42,933 bases of DNA from Spirosoma sp. 48-14 (GCF_001898575.1 NZ_MKUD01000041.1:134687-177619); one strand, 5' to 3'; shown: positions 24,277-32,786, numbered from the stretch's first letter. A program made the numbers and translations. Notes: generated by a model not told the origin, from the sequence alone.

Positions 24277-24294
24277 TTACTTTCCGATACAGAA
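24277..24294 (-). repeat. Proximal attachment-site-like repeat at the mnmE 3' end
   Basis: The last 18 bases of mnmE, TTCTGTATCGGAAAGTAA on the minus strand, encode FCIGK and the stop. They are repeated exactly at 22514-22531. Because MnmE always ends in a Cys-Ile-Gly-Lys type motif, the site is conserved and is a known island target. Confidence 0.85.
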
Positions 24295-25659
24295 CTTACT
24301 GAAAATAGAATCTAATAAATCATCGGTAGTGATCTCTCCGGTTAATTGTCCGAGGTGTTGTAGAGCGACTCGCAGGTCCATGGCGAGCCAGTCGGGGGTG
24401 ACCTGGTTATCAAGGCCCGTGATGGCACGCGCAAGTGCATCGTCGGTGGCAGTCAGGTGTTCGTAATGACGGGCGTTGGTTACCACAGCACTACCGGTTT
24501 GCATAGCGGCATCGGTGCGGGCGCGGGTCGAAAGCGATGCTTTCAATTCATCGATCCGATGGTCTTTGGCCGAAATCCAGACGATAGGCTCACCATCAAG
24601 GCTGTGGTTGATAGCGGCCCGTTGTGCGTCGGTTAATAAGTCAGCTTTGTTGCCAACCAGCAAATAGGGCTTTTCGGCCGCTTGTAGCTCTGTTCGGGTC
24701 TGGATTAACTCGTCGGTGGTTGTACGGCTTCCGTCGAACAGGTAAAGCACTAAAGCAGCATCGCGCATTTTTTGCTGGGTACGCTCAATGCCAATGGCTT
24801 CGATTTGATCGGTGGCCTGCCGTAGTCCAGCGGTGTCGATCAGTCGGAATCGAATGCCGTTAATGAAGAGTTCGTCTTCGATAACATCGCGGGTGGTGCC
24901 GGGAATATCCGAAACGATGGCTTTCTCTTCATTCAGCAACGCATTCAGGAGGGTTGATTTACCCGCGTTAGGTTTACCGACAATCACCGTCGGGACACCG
25001 TTTTTGATGGCGTTTCCTGTCGAGAACGAGTCAATCAGTGGATGAAGAACCCGTCGAATATCGACCATCAACTGACGAAGCCGATCCCGGTGAGCAAACT
25101 CGACGTCTTCCTCGCCGAAATCAAGCTCCAGTTCAACCAAAGCCACAAAGTCGATCAATTGCTGACGTAGTTCTTTCAACTGCTTCGAAAACCCACCGCG
25201 TAACTGCGTTAAGGCGGCCCGATGACTGGCGTCAGAATCGGAGGCTATCAAATCGGCAACGGCCTCGGCCTGGACCAAATCGAACTGACCATTCAGAAAA
25301 GCTCGTTGTGTAAACTCGCCCGGACGCGCCAGCCGAATACCCTCCTGCGTGAGCCGACGCAGAATTTGCTGAATAATAAATTCGGAGCCGTGGCACGAAA
25401 TCTCGATGACATCTTCTTTGGTGAAGGAAGTAGGGGTTCGAAAAATCGTCACCAACACTTCATCAATAATACTCCCATCGGGGTTTCGTAGCGTTCCGAA
25501 ATGGGCGGTATGACTCGCCTGCTGGGTAAGATCTTTTCCCCGAAAAATACGATTGGTAACAGCAATGGCTCCTTCGCCCGATACCCGAATCACCGCAATG
25601 GCTCCGATTCCGGGGGCAGTGGCTAAGGCCGCAATGGGTTCTAATTGGAAAATAGACAT
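24277..25659 (-). CDS. mnmE: tRNA modification GTPase MnmE (TrmE)
   Basis: 460 residues, cytoplasmic. The N-terminal formyl-THF-binding domain (about 1-120, TIFRTPTSFTKEDVIEISCHG) is followed by a helical domain and an inserted Ras-like G domain with P-loop GKPNAGKST (228-236), DIPGTTRD switch region, DTAG (275-278) and GNKAD. The C-terminal CIGK holds the catalytic Cys457. With MnmG it adds the carboxymethylaminomethyl (or aminomethyl) group to wobble uridine 34 of certain tRNAs. The gene is complete: integration of the neighbouring relic kept the C-terminus. Its own terminator appears to have been displaced to 22483-22503. mnmG is not in the window. Confidence 0.98.
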   Translation of the reverse strand: MSIFQLEPIAALATAPGIGAIAVIRVSGEGAIAVTNRIFRGKDLTQQASHTAHFGTLRNPDGSIIDEVLVTIFRTPTSFTKEDVIEISCHGSEFIIQQILRRLTQEGIRLARPGEFTQRAFLNGQFDLVQAEAVADLIASDSDASHRAALTQLRGGFSKQLKELRQQLIDFVALVELELDFGEEDVEFAHRDRLRQLMVDIRRVLHPLIDSFSTGNAIKNGVPTVIVGKPNAGKSTLLNALLNEEKAIVSDIPGTTRDVIEDELFINGIRFRLIDTAGLRQATDQIEAIGIERTQQKMRDAALVLYLFDGSRTTTDELIQTRTELQAAEKPYLLVGNKADLLTDAQRAAINHSLDGEPIVWISAKDHRIDELKASLSTRARTDAAMQTGSAVVTNARHYEHLTATDDALARAITGLDNQVTPDWLAMDLRVALQHLGQLTGEITTDDLLDSIFSKFCIGK

Positions 25660-25670
25660 AACTCTGGGAG

Positions 25671-25728
25671 TCTCTGTTTGCCTTCGTAAGTCTCGGAGAA
25701 ACAGGTATTACGCCGAGACAAACAGAGA
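25671..25728. repeat. Inverted repeat in the mnmE leader
   Basis: 10-bp perfect outer arms TCTCTGTTTG (25671-25680) and CAAACAGAGA (25719-25728), with inner arms TCTCGG (25691-25696) and CCGAGA (25713-25718). It fills the 70-base gap between mpaB-like stop and mnmE start. It may end the upstream transcript or fold in the mnmE leader. The CAGAGATTCACAGAG-like wording recurs between genes of many bacteria. Confidence 0.5.
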
Positions 25729-25729
25729 T

Positions 25730-26800
25730 TCACAGAGGGAAAATAGAAAAGCGGTTTAGCAGGTCAACCATGCGTTTTTCAATGGGTACCTGTGGAACAC
25801 CAAGCCAGTTGGCGTATTTGTCGCCCAGGAAGAAACGCATTTCACCAGCTGCGAGGTTCCGCATGGTTTCGGTACTGGCTTGTTTGTATGGAACGAACCG
25901 ATTGACACCACCTGGTGTATTTGCCTGAGCGGGGAGCACTTCGGCCATAGCATTTAATAAGGCGCTGGTCAGGCCTTTGCCTGCTTCGGACGGGGCAAAT
26001 TGTCGGCGGAGGATAGCCTGATGCAGTGTAAACGCTTCCCGTAAGTTTTTGGGCAGAAGTGCTTCAGTTACGCCGTTCAGATAACTGACCACATTAATGT
26101 GATACAGGTAGTCTTCCTCTTCCTGCTCGCTGGCCGAAATGCCGAGCTTTCGTAAGCCGAGTAAAACAATGTACGAAAAAGTGAGATTGGTTCCAGCCAT
26201 ATCTTCCTGATTAACTGGGTGGCCCCAGTCTGTATTCCATCGGCCGGAGTGCAACGAAAACCACCGTGCTCCCGCATGAATCAGCCGAACTTTAACGGTT
26301 CGGGCAATCGCTTTTCCAGTAGACCATTCTTTCTCATTATTGACTGCAAATACCCACTCTCCGGTTTCCCGTAACCGCCGAACGGTGTCATTCTTGATGC
26401 GCTCGGTGAGCCAGAGCACCTGGGCCCCTTTAGCACCAAGATAAGAGTAAGGCAATGAAAAAAAGCCAAGCGTAAAGCCGATCTGTTGGGCGTGTTTCTG
26501 GAAAAAACGCATGCCCCGATTCATTTTTGCCGAGTCGGCCCAATCGGGTAAACGGGTTTGCGAAGCGAAAAAATCCTGTACCGTCTGGTGTTGGTTGGTC
26601 GTTGAAAAGTCGGTTGTATCGGCCAGCCAGCCCATCAGCGACCGTAAACCTGCCGGGCCGTCGGTTTCGATCACAGCAGTAATCACGGCATCGGCTGGGA
26701 GATCGCCCTGCTGGCGGTATTGATCCAGTAAGGCATCAGGAAAGACACGGGTAGGCTTGACGAGCGTTGGCATCGGAAAACAGGCTTTCAGAACCAACAT
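25730..26800 (-). CDS. MpaB-family oxygenase (DUF2236, latex-clearing-protein-like)
   Basis: 356 residues from the ATG at 26800; a second ATG nine codons in (26773) is an equally good start. Mostly helical, without a clear signal. The segments RLIHAGARW, WGHPVNQEDMAGTNLTFSYIVLLGLRKLG and EEDYLYHINVVSYLNGV match the MpaB/rubber-oxygenase catalytic domain (DUF2236), whose members use a b-type haem bound by a conserved His to cleave or oxidise lipids, polyprenes or related molecules. The Bacteroidota substrate is unknown. It lies between the PhnP-like gene and mnmE on the same strand, 18 bases after the former. Confidence 0.82.
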   Translation of the reverse strand: MLVLKACFPMPTLVKPTRVFPDALLDQYRQQGDLPADAVITAVIETDGPAGLRSLMGWLADTTDFSTTNQHQTVQDFFASQTRLPDWADSAKMNRGMRFFQKHAQQIGFTLGFFSLPYSYLGAKGAQVLWLTERIKNDTVRRLRETGEWVFAVNNEKEWSTGKAIARTVKVRLIHAGARWFSLHSGRWNTDWGHPVNQEDMAGTNLTFSYIVLLGLRKLGISASEQEEEDYLYHINVVSYLNGVTEALLPKNLREAFTLHQAILRRQFAPSEAGKGLTSALLNAMAEVLPAQANTPGGVNRFVPYKQASTETMRNLAAGEMRFFLGDKYANWLGVPQVPIEKRMVDLLNRFSIFPL

Positions 26801-26818
26801 CTTTTTCGGGCTTTCAGT

Positions 26819-27580
26819 TTACAGTTTGATCTGTAAGCCGTCGTAGCCCAACCGGATATTGGCCGGTAGCTCTTTTTCGACTTCGCTGTGCATGCCGAGT
26901 TTGTGGCTGATGTGCACAAAATACGTTCGGTCGGCATTGACACGCTGGGCAAGGGCTATGGCCTGATCGAGGGTAAAATGAGAGATATGGGCCTGCCGCT
27001 GAAGCGCATCGACGACCAGGATACGGGTTCCGTATACCTTTTCCAATTCGTCGTCGGAAATGTAGTTCAGGTCAGTCAGGTACGTAAAATCGCCAATTCG
27101 GAAGCCATAAACGGGTAGTTTATGGTGCATCACTTCGATCGGTGTGACCCGAACATCGAAGAGGTCGAACGGCTCATTATGGATTTCATGCAGTCGAACG
27201 TGGGGCGTTCCGGGATATTTATGTTCGGCAAAAATGTAGGCGAACTCCCGTTGCAATTGCGCCAGAACGGTTGGTCGGCCATAGACGGGTATATCTTGTC
27301 CCGACCGGAAATTATAGGCGCGAATTTCATCGAGTCCGGCCGTATGGTCTTTGTGCTCATGGGTGAACAGGACCGCATCAAGCTGCTGAAGATTGAGCCG
27401 CAATACCTGCTGGCGGAAGTCGGGGCCGGTATCGATAACGAAGCTACGCCCGTTCACCGCAATATGCACGGACGTACGGAGTCGTTTATCCCGAAAATCG
27501 ACAGAACGGCACACATCGCACTGGCAGCCAATAAGCGGCACCCCCGATGAGGTTCCGGTACCCAGCAGGGTAATAACCAT
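26819..27580 (-). CDS. MBL-fold metallohydrolase, PhnP-like
   Basis: 253 residues, cytoplasmic. The metallo-beta-lactamase-fold motif HEHKDH is at 74-79, with further ligands in MHHKLPVYG, LTDLNYISD and HISHKLG. An N-terminal Cys cluster (Cys19, Cys21, Cys24) fits the structural zinc site of PhnP-like phosphodiesterases that cleave cyclic ribosyl or nucleotide phosphates. In Bacteroidota this gene is common and not tied to phosphonate use, and no phn genes are seen here, so the exact substrate is open. The palindrome at 27595-27663 lies directly upstream. Confidence 0.87.
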   Translation of the reverse strand: MVITLLGTGTSSGVPLIGCQCDVCRSVDFRDKRLRTSVHIAVNGRSFVIDTGPDFRQQVLRLNLQQLDAVLFTHEHKDHTAGLDEIRAYNFRSGQDIPVYGRPTVLAQLQREFAYIFAEHKYPGTPHVRLHEIHNEPFDLFDVRVTPIEVMHHKLPVYGFRIGDFTYLTDLNYISDDELEKVYGTRILVVDALQRQAHISHFTLDQAIALAQRVNADRTYFVHISHKLGMHSEVEKELPANIRLGYDGLQIKL

Positions 27581-27594
27581 AGTAGTGAGGAACG

Positions 27595-27663
27595 AGTAGT
27601 GAGTAGCGAGGAGTGCTGGCGCAACATTAGCGTCAGCCTTCTCACTCCTCGCTACTCACTACT
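27595..27663. repeat. Intergenic palindrome with 21-bp perfect arms
   Basis: Arms 27595-27615 and 27643-27663 are exact reverse complements over 21 bases (inner part TAGCGAGGAGTG / CACTCCTCGCTA). The 27-base middle contains a second stem, CTGGCGC with GCGTCAG. A further partial copy of the left arm, AGTAGTGAG, is at 27581-27589. It fills the gap between the receiver gene and the PhnP-like gene. It looks like a repetitive intergenic element and could act as a hairpin terminator, although no T run follows. Confidence 0.7.
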
Positions 27664-27670
27664 ACATACT

Positions 27671-28051
27671 TTATTTATCCGTCAGTTGATTGACAACTTC
27701 AACCAGGCGATCGAAGTTGAGAGGTTTTACGAGTACGTCGTTGAAACCGGCTGTTTTAAATTCTTCTTCTGTATAATTTTTGGCGTTGCCGGTGATGGCC
27801 ACGATAGGCACATTGGCTTTGGTCTGATCGGATAAAGCCCGAACGCGCCGAACACACTCCATTCCATCCATCAGCGGCATGTTGATGTCGAGCAGCAGGA
27901 TGCTAAAATCTTCTTTTTCCAGAATTTGCAATACCTGTTCCCCGTTTTTAACGGCAGTAATGTCGTAGTTCTGGAACTCAAGAATTTTGCGGGCCAGATT
28001 CTGGATAACGGAGCTATCTTCGGCAATCAGGACGCGTTTGGAAGCTGACAT
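27671..28051 (-). CDS. Single-domain response regulator (CheY-like receiver)
   Basis: 126 residues, only a receiver domain: acidic pair Glu11/Asp12, phospho-acceptor Asp55 (LLLDINMP), Thr in AITGNA and Lys109 (VKPLN). No output domain is attached, so it must act by protein contact or as a relay. No histidine kinase gene lies in the window. The 215 bases upstream to the GNAT gene show nothing further. Confidence 0.94.
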   Translation of the reverse strand: MSASKRVLIAEDSSVIQNLARKILEFQNYDITAVKNGEQVLQILEKEDFSILLLDINMPLMDGMECVRRVRALSDQTKANVPIVAITGNAKNYTEEEFKTAGFNDVLVKPLNFDRLVEVVNQLTDK

Positions 28052-28266
28052 AAGCTATATGAGATCGTGGTTTCTAATTAACGTGGTGAAATTATGGAGT
28101 TAAATCGGCAAACGCAAAACGGTATTTTGGTCAAAATGCATCCATAATTGCTTTTTACCTACCGGTTCTGCAAACGCCCACTTTGATGAAACCATAAAAA
28201 CGATTTGGTTTTCATACGGTAAGACGGTTAATCGGGCAATGATCGAGTGCTCGGTAAAAATCCTTT

Positions 28267-28800
28267 TTAAAGGATCTCTTTTTTCATAACTATAAATTCT
28301 AACGGGTGTTTAGGCAAACCGAAGCTTGGGTCATTCGGGAAGGGTTTGGTTTCGCCGGTTGACTGGTAGCCGCGTCGTTCGTACCAGGCTATTAATTCAT
28401 GTCGAACGGTAATGACGGTCATCGTAATAGCCTGGCACTGTCGTTCACGGGCTGTTTGCTCAGCAGCGGCCAGTAATTTTTTTCCGATGCCATTGGTCTG
28501 TGCTTCGGGCGAAACTGTCAGCATCCCAAGGTAAAGGGCATCGCCTTTCGTTTCCAAGTAAACGCAGCCCAGTAATTGATCATCTTCTCGATACGTTAAA
28601 ATGGTGGCATTCGGGTTCTGGAGCATGGTTTTTAAGCCCTCCTCATCCGTGCGAATGCCACTCAGTAAATCAGCTTCAGTCGTCCAGCCTTTTTTCGAGC
28701 TTTCGCCCCGATAAGCACTGTTTACGAGTAGGTTTAAAGATGGGATGTCCTGTTCGGTGGCAGGTGTTATTGACGTCATTTGGTTGTCATTTGTAGTCAT
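28267..28800 (-). CDS. GNAT-family N-acetyltransferase
   Basis: 177 residues from the ATG at 28798-28800; a TTG two codons upstream and an ATG at 28779 (MTSITP) are alternatives. The acetyl-CoA-binding motif A is visible as LGMLTVSPEAQTNGIGKKLL (V-x-P-x-x-Q-x-x-G-I/x-G), followed by AWYERRGYQSTGE typical of motif B. The substrate is not readable. A 13-bp inverted repeat (28803-28852) abuts the start. Confidence 0.9.
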   Translation of the reverse strand: MTTNDNQMTSITPATEQDIPSLNLLVNSAYRGESSKKGWTTEADLLSGIRTDEEGLKTMLQNPNATILTYREDDQLLGCVYLETKGDALYLGMLTVSPEAQTNGIGKKLLAAAEQTARERQCQAITMTVITVRHELIAWYERRGYQSTGETKPFPNDPSFGLPKHPLEFIVMKKEIL

Positions 28801-28802
28801 TG

Positions 28803-28852
28803 GCAATGCGTCATTTTCCTGTTTTGACTATTACCGGACAATGACGCATTGC
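28803..28852. repeat. Inverted repeat just upstream of the GNAT start
   Basis: Perfect 13-bp arms GCAATGCGTCATT (28803-28815) and AATGACGCATTGC (28840-28852) with a 24-base loop, between the serine hydrolase stop and the GNAT start. No T run follows, so an mRNA leader structure or operator is as likely as a terminator. Confidence 0.5.
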
Positions 28853-28870
28853 TCATAAAAATGAATGGCT

Positions 28871-30424
28871 TTATTTAGGGACTTCCCGGAAATCGAGCTG
28901 CTGAATAAGGGCTGGATTCTCGGGTGTCAGTGTGAAAAATACGTCGATATTGGCTTTTTCGCCCTCGAGCAGGAAATGGCCACGTAGCTGGTTTTCGGGA
29001 ATTAACTCGCCTACGCGCTGAATTTTTCCGGCTTTTGCATACAAGTCCTGCACTACTTTCCGCCGAATGGCGACCGACTTATCGGGGAAGAAGTTTTCGG
29101 CAAAAATACCACTTTGTTCGGCTCCGGTCCAGTCAGGTAATAGCTTGATGAGTTCGGCTTTGCGTTGTGCCAGAATGGGTGAAACCGGAAGTTGACGAGG
29201 TTGTAGCTTACCAATGGCTACCAGCGTATCGAGCACGGCGGTGTTGACGGAACCCATACCAGCGTAGGTCAGATTGGCGTAGGAAATGACCCCGATTCCA
29301 TAATCGGGCAGGATGCGCCACTGACTGCCAAAACCGGGCAATCCACCGCTATGCCCTACACCGACCTGACCTGTGCAGTTCTTGCTCCAGCCCAGACCGT
29401 AGCCATAGCCACTGGCGGTGGGGCATACCTGACCGGCTGCATTTCGAGCCTGCGTAAATAAGCCCGAAAACGTCCAGGGCTGTTGCATTTCGCGGATCGA
29501 ACTTCGTTTAATCGGTCCCGTATCGGCATCATTTTTGGGTGGCCAGGCCGATTCATGCAAGGCTACGTATTTGCTGAAATCGTCGATGGAAGTAATCAGG
29601 CCGCCCATTGCCCCGTAGGAACCATCGTGAAGGAGAGCCTCTTCCAGCCACTTATCGTCCTGCCAGCGATAGCCTAACGCGAGTTTGTCAGTTGGCACGC
29701 GAGTGTACTCCCATTGAGTGTCGTTCATACCCAATGGCTTCAGAATGGTATCGGTAATGTATTGCTGATAAGGTTTACCCGAAACGACCGTGATAATATG
29801 GCCCAGCATGGCAAAACCCAGGTTGCTATATTCATAGGCAAAACTCGGAACGTTGGCATTGGAAATACCGTCTTTGATGAGTTTGAGCAAATCGGCATCC
29901 GAATCGGCCAGTTGGCGGTCGCCCCAGGGGTTATCTTCGGGAAAACCAGCCGAGTGGGTCAGTAAGTTACGAATGGTAATCTTTGGGGCATCGGCTGTGA
30001 GGTACTTATGCGACTTCAGTTCGGGAATGTAGAGTTCGGCTGGATCGTCTAGCCGGAGTTTGCCTTCGTCGCGTAGTTTCAGAATGGCCATGCCCGTCAG
30101 GCTTTTAGTCATCGAAGCAATGCGGAACAAGGATTTAGGCGTAGCGGGCGTTTTCTTCGCTACATCGGTATAGCCCAATCCACCGGAATACACCAGCTTA
30201 CCGTCCAGCACAATGCCAAAGGCCAATCCTGGAAAGTGCCGCTTTTCGACCGCGTCTTTGAATAGCTTTTCAACAATGGGAAAGGCGGCTTCCAGTTTTT
30301 TTAGCCGATCACCATCGGTGAAGGTGGGGGGCTGATAGGTAGTCACATGCGCTACGGAACGATTGGTTCCTGGTTGCGCAAAGGCAGATGTCGTGGCAAG
30401 TAGGCAGAGTAGTAGTTTTTTCAT
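28871..30424 (-). CDS. Exported serine hydrolase of the class C beta-lactamase fold
   Basis: 517 residues from the ATG at 30422-30424, which starts a clear signal peptide (MKKLLLCLLATTSAFA); the frame is open to 30484, but that would bury the signal. Catalytic motifs are SMTK (Ser104, Lys107), YSN in YEYSNLGFAM, and HSG in VGHSGGLPGFG. The family (PF00144) includes class C beta-lactamases, D-aminopeptidases and esterases; most Bacteroidota members have a C-terminal extension like the one here (about 400-517) and unknown substrates. A role in antibiotic resistance cannot be claimed. Confidence 0.9.
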   Translation of the reverse strand: MKKLLLCLLATTSAFAQPGTNRSVAHVTTYQPPTFTDGDRLKKLEAAFPIVEKLFKDAVEKRHFPGLAFGIVLDGKLVYSGGLGYTDVAKKTPATPKSLFRIASMTKSLTGMAILKLRDEGKLRLDDPAELYIPELKSHKYLTADAPKITIRNLLTHSAGFPEDNPWGDRQLADSDADLLKLIKDGISNANVPSFAYEYSNLGFAMLGHIITVVSGKPYQQYITDTILKPLGMNDTQWEYTRVPTDKLALGYRWQDDKWLEEALLHDGSYGAMGGLITSIDDFSKYVALHESAWPPKNDADTGPIKRSSIREMQQPWTFSGLFTQARNAAGQVCPTASGYGYGLGWSKNCTGQVGVGHSGGLPGFGSQWRILPDYGIGVISYANLTYAGMGSVNTAVLDTLVAIGKLQPRQLPVSPILAQRKAELIKLLPDWTGAEQSGIFAENFFPDKSVAIRRKVVQDLYAKAGKIQRVGELIPENQLRGHFLLEGEKANIDVFFTLTPENPALIQQLDFREVPK

Positions 30425-30449
30425 TTCAGTTTGCTGGAAATCGTTTAAA

Positions 30450-30477
30450 CGCAAAGAACGCAAAGTTTGTCGCAAAG
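30450..30477. repeat. Three CGCAAAG direct repeats upstream of the serine hydrolase
   Basis: CGCAAAG occurs at 30450, 30459 and 30471 in the leader of the serine hydrolase gene. It has the look of a dispersed intergenic repeat family; no function is claimed. Confidence 0.45.
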
Positions 30478-30500
30478 CGCGCAATCGCCTGAAAGTGCTT

Positions 30501-30536
30501 TAACAAAACAAAGTACGACCCCATCGAGGTCGTACT
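30501..30536 (-). terminator. Intrinsic terminator of the GH13 gene
   Basis: On the minus strand a 9-bp perfect stem, AGTACGACC and GGTCGTACT (30512-30536) with a 7-base loop, is followed by the T-rich TTGTTTTGTT. It starts 39 bases after the GH13 stop. Outer arms AAAGTGCT and AGCACTTT extend the fold. This is the clearest terminator of the window. Confidence 0.85.
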
Positions 30537-30574
30537 GATTAGCACTTTAGCGCCATTGCCGTTCATTCAGAACA

Positions 30575-32410
30575 CTACTTAATTTCCAATACCAATACGC
30601 CTAGCGGGGGTAATGTAACAGGAACGCTATTGCGGGCGGCAATCCGGGTTTTTGTCCGGAAAATATCCTGGAATACATGCGTTTGCGAGCCCGACAGGTT
30701 CATAGCTTTCCAGGCTTCGGTAGGAATCTGTACGGTTGTGTTGACGGGTTCCTGTTTGTCGAAATTGCAGATAATCAGCAGCTTCTGCCTCCCTGAATAG
30801 CGAAGATAGCTGTAGAGTCGATTGCCATCATAACCCGAAGATTGGCCATTTTTGTTGCTGGCCTGTAGGTCGTAAAAACTGCCCGTTCGGATAGCATCGC
30901 TGGTGTTGACAAGCTGGATCAGTTGCTGGTAGAATTGACGGAGTTTCCGTTGGTTGGGCGTTAATTGCCCACCATCGAAGGCTCCTTTGTTGACCCAGGC
31001 CTGGTATTCTGGTATGCCCCAGTAATCAAAAATCGTAGTTCGTCCATCGTCACCCTGAAACCCTTCGGCTTTAGTTGGATTTACTCCCAACTCCTGTCCA
31101 AAATAGAGCATAGTGGGGCCGGTGTGCAGGGTAGCGGAGAGGGTCATGGCAGGTAGGGCAACCCAGGGATCGCCCGCGAAGAATCGGGAGGCAATACGTT
31201 GTTCGTCATGATTTTCCAGAAAACGCATCATGTGTTCCGAAATATCTCCCGACTCGTTCTGCCAGACCTTCGTAATGTCTTCTGCGGTGCCTTTACCTTC
31301 CATCAAACGGCGTAGGGCGTCGTACAGGCCGACCTTGTCGTAGAGGTAATCGAATTTGCCCTGCTGAATATAGGCTTTGTACTGTTGGGGGTTATAGATT
31401 TCAGCAATGAAGATCAGGCCGGGGCGAGTGGCTTTTACTTGTGGAATGGCCCAGCCCCAGAACTCAACCGGAACCATCTCGGCCATATCGCACCGAAACC
31501 CATCGACGCCTTTCTTAGCCCAGAATAGCAGAATGTCGCGCATTTTGACCCAGGTTGACGGAACAGGGTCGAAGTGGGTCTGGCGGTTATTGGCATAATC
31601 GACGCCATAGTTGAGCTTCACGGTTTCGTACCAGTCGTCAATTCCCGGTTTAGCCTTGAAGGCATCGTTGCCCGTCGCTTTGGCTGGATTTTCGACATAA
31701 GGGCCAATCGACAGGCCATCGGGAATGGAAACACCATCTGGAACCTGAAACGATTCACCAGGCAGGTAGTAAAAATTGTTGTTGGGCGAAAAGGCTTTTG
31801 CAGTATCATCGCCCTGGCCTAAATCCTGAACCCCAGCCGGTTTAGCATCCGAATGGTACTGGCGAGCTACATGGTTCGGTACGAAATCGATAATCACCTT
31901 CAGGCCAGCGGCATGCGAGCGTTTGAGCAGCGCTTCGAACTCCGCCATCCGGTTATTGACATCGACCGCCAGATCGGGATTAACATCATAATAATCTTTG
32001 ATGGCATACGGTGACCCAGCTCTGCCTTTTACCACGAGTGGATTATCGCGCTGAATGCCATTGGCCGAGTAATCAGTCATGACCGCATGTTCAATGACAC
32101 CTGTATACCACACATGTGATATACCGAAATTTTTTAGCTCCTGTAGCGCTTTGGCTGTAATGTCGTTGAATTTTCCGACGCCGTTTTCATCGCGGCTACC
32201 CCAGGGTTTGTTGGCCGTTTTCTGATTGCCAAACAGCCGGGTAAAAATCTGGTAGATAACCAGTTTGTCGGAAGGTTTGGCTGTTGGGTTGAGTAGCGCG
32301 TCGGCCGCTTCAACGGCTGGGTGACTCAGAATACCGGCAGCAAGTAGACCTGCGGCAAAATCCCGCCGGGAAAGGGTAGGGGACGACGTAGAGAGGCAAC
32401 TATAACTCAT
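30575..32410 (-). CDS. GH13 alpha-amylase-family enzyme, Tat-type export signal
   Basis: 611 residues. The N-terminus has SRRDFAAGLLAAGIL, a twin-arginine signal. The TIM-barrel shows the GH13 regions: DFVPNH (175-180), GFRCDMAE with nucleophile Asp308, FIAEIYN with acid/base Glu337, and ENHDEQR with Asp402. A C-terminal beta-domain follows from about 510. It probably hydrolyses alpha-1,4-glucan or malto-oligosaccharides outside the cytoplasm. The gene begins inside the end of the PIN toxin gene (11-base overlap), so it may be translated from the toxin-antitoxin mRNA. No SusCD or other starch gene is adjacent. Confidence 0.93.
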   Translation of the reverse strand: MSYSCLSTSSPTLSRRDFAAGLLAAGILSHPAVEAADALLNPTAKPSDKLVIYQIFTRLFGNQKTANKPWGSRDENGVGKFNDITAKALQELKNFGISHVWYTGVIEHAVMTDYSANGIQRDNPLVVKGRAGSPYAIKDYYDVNPDLAVDVNNRMAEFEALLKRSHAAGLKVIIDFVPNHVARQYHSDAKPAGVQDLGQGDDTAKAFSPNNNFYYLPGESFQVPDGVSIPDGLSIGPYVENPAKATGNDAFKAKPGIDDWYETVKLNYGVDYANNRQTHFDPVPSTWVKMRDILLFWAKKGVDGFRCDMAEMVPVEFWGWAIPQVKATRPGLIFIAEIYNPQQYKAYIQQGKFDYLYDKVGLYDALRRLMEGKGTAEDITKVWQNESGDISEHMMRFLENHDEQRIASRFFAGDPWVALPAMTLSATLHTGPTMLYFGQELGVNPTKAEGFQGDDGRTTIFDYWGIPEYQAWVNKGAFDGGQLTPNQRKLRQFYQQLIQLVNTSDAIRTGSFYDLQASNKNGQSSGYDGNRLYSYLRYSGRQKLLIICNFDKQEPVNTTVQIPTEAWKAMNLSGSQTHVFQDIFRTKTRIAARNSVPVTLPPLGVLVLEIK

Positions 32411-32786
32411 GTGGATTTATACTAACCAGGCCCGAAATAGTCTGAAAATCTTTGGTGTTTCGCGTCAACAGGGCTAGTCCATGAACAAGAGCAGTTGCAG
32501 CAATAATGGCATCAGGTAGTTTGACTTTATAGTTTTTACGCAGGTCAATGCACTGATCGACAACCGGACTAGTCAAGTCTAGGATGGATGCATCCTCCAT
32601 AAAACCGATAAGCAATTGATAATGCTCATCGGGAGCATTAAAGCCAAGTACTTCAATTTTTGTAACCACTGATAGATTCGGCACAGCATCGATAACATTG
32701 TTCATAAAAGCCATACCAGAAGCTGGGAGTTTTTGGCCGAGATAGTCTATAACGACGTTCGTATCAATCAAATACTGCTGTTCCAC
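32400..32786 (-). CDS. vapC: PIN-domain ribonuclease toxin (VapC-like)
   Basis: 128 residues, GTG start at 32784-32786 (in-frame with MEQQYLIDTN). Acidic active-site residues of the PIN fold are in place: Asp8 (LIDTNVVID), Glu45 (TKIEVLG), Asp92 (LPDAIIAATA) and Asp113 region (TRNTKDF). VapC toxins cut specific RNAs, often tRNA or rRNA. It overlaps the antitoxin gene by 19 bases and the GH13 gene by 11. Confidence 0.88.
   Translation of the reverse strand: MEQQYLIDTNVVIDYLGQKLPASGMAFMNNVIDAVPNLSVVTKIEVLGFNAPDEHYQLLIGFMEDASILDLTSPVVDQCIDLRKNYKVKLPDAIIAATALVHGLALLTRNTKDFQTISGLVSINPHEL

Larger units (their letters stand above)
22514..24294. mobile_element. Relic of an island integrated at the 3' end of mnmE
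   Basis: The segment is bounded by two exact 18-bp direct copies of the mnmE 3' end. Known islands of the SGI1 type integrate at this same place and use an 18-bp core that, from memory, differs at one base (TTCTGTATCGGTAAGTAA). The content fits an accessory relic: several fragments with in-frame stops, one intact C1q-like gene, lower GC than its neighbours, and no housekeeping gene. No integrase, excisionase or mobilisation gene is visible, so it cannot move by itself. What is seen is the repeat and the content; integration as the origin is inferred. Confidence 0.65.

Noticed and set aside
24095..24466. Plus-strand 123-codon open frame over the right att-like copy
   Set aside because: Most of its second half is antisense to mnmE. 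The shared YFPIQN text with the 22239-22568 frame is only the reverse reading of the 18-bp repeat.
28871..30424. Antibiotic-resistance beta-lactamase
   Set aside because: Motifs fit the general serine hydrolase family, but a long C-terminal extension and no resistance context make a resistance claim unsupported.
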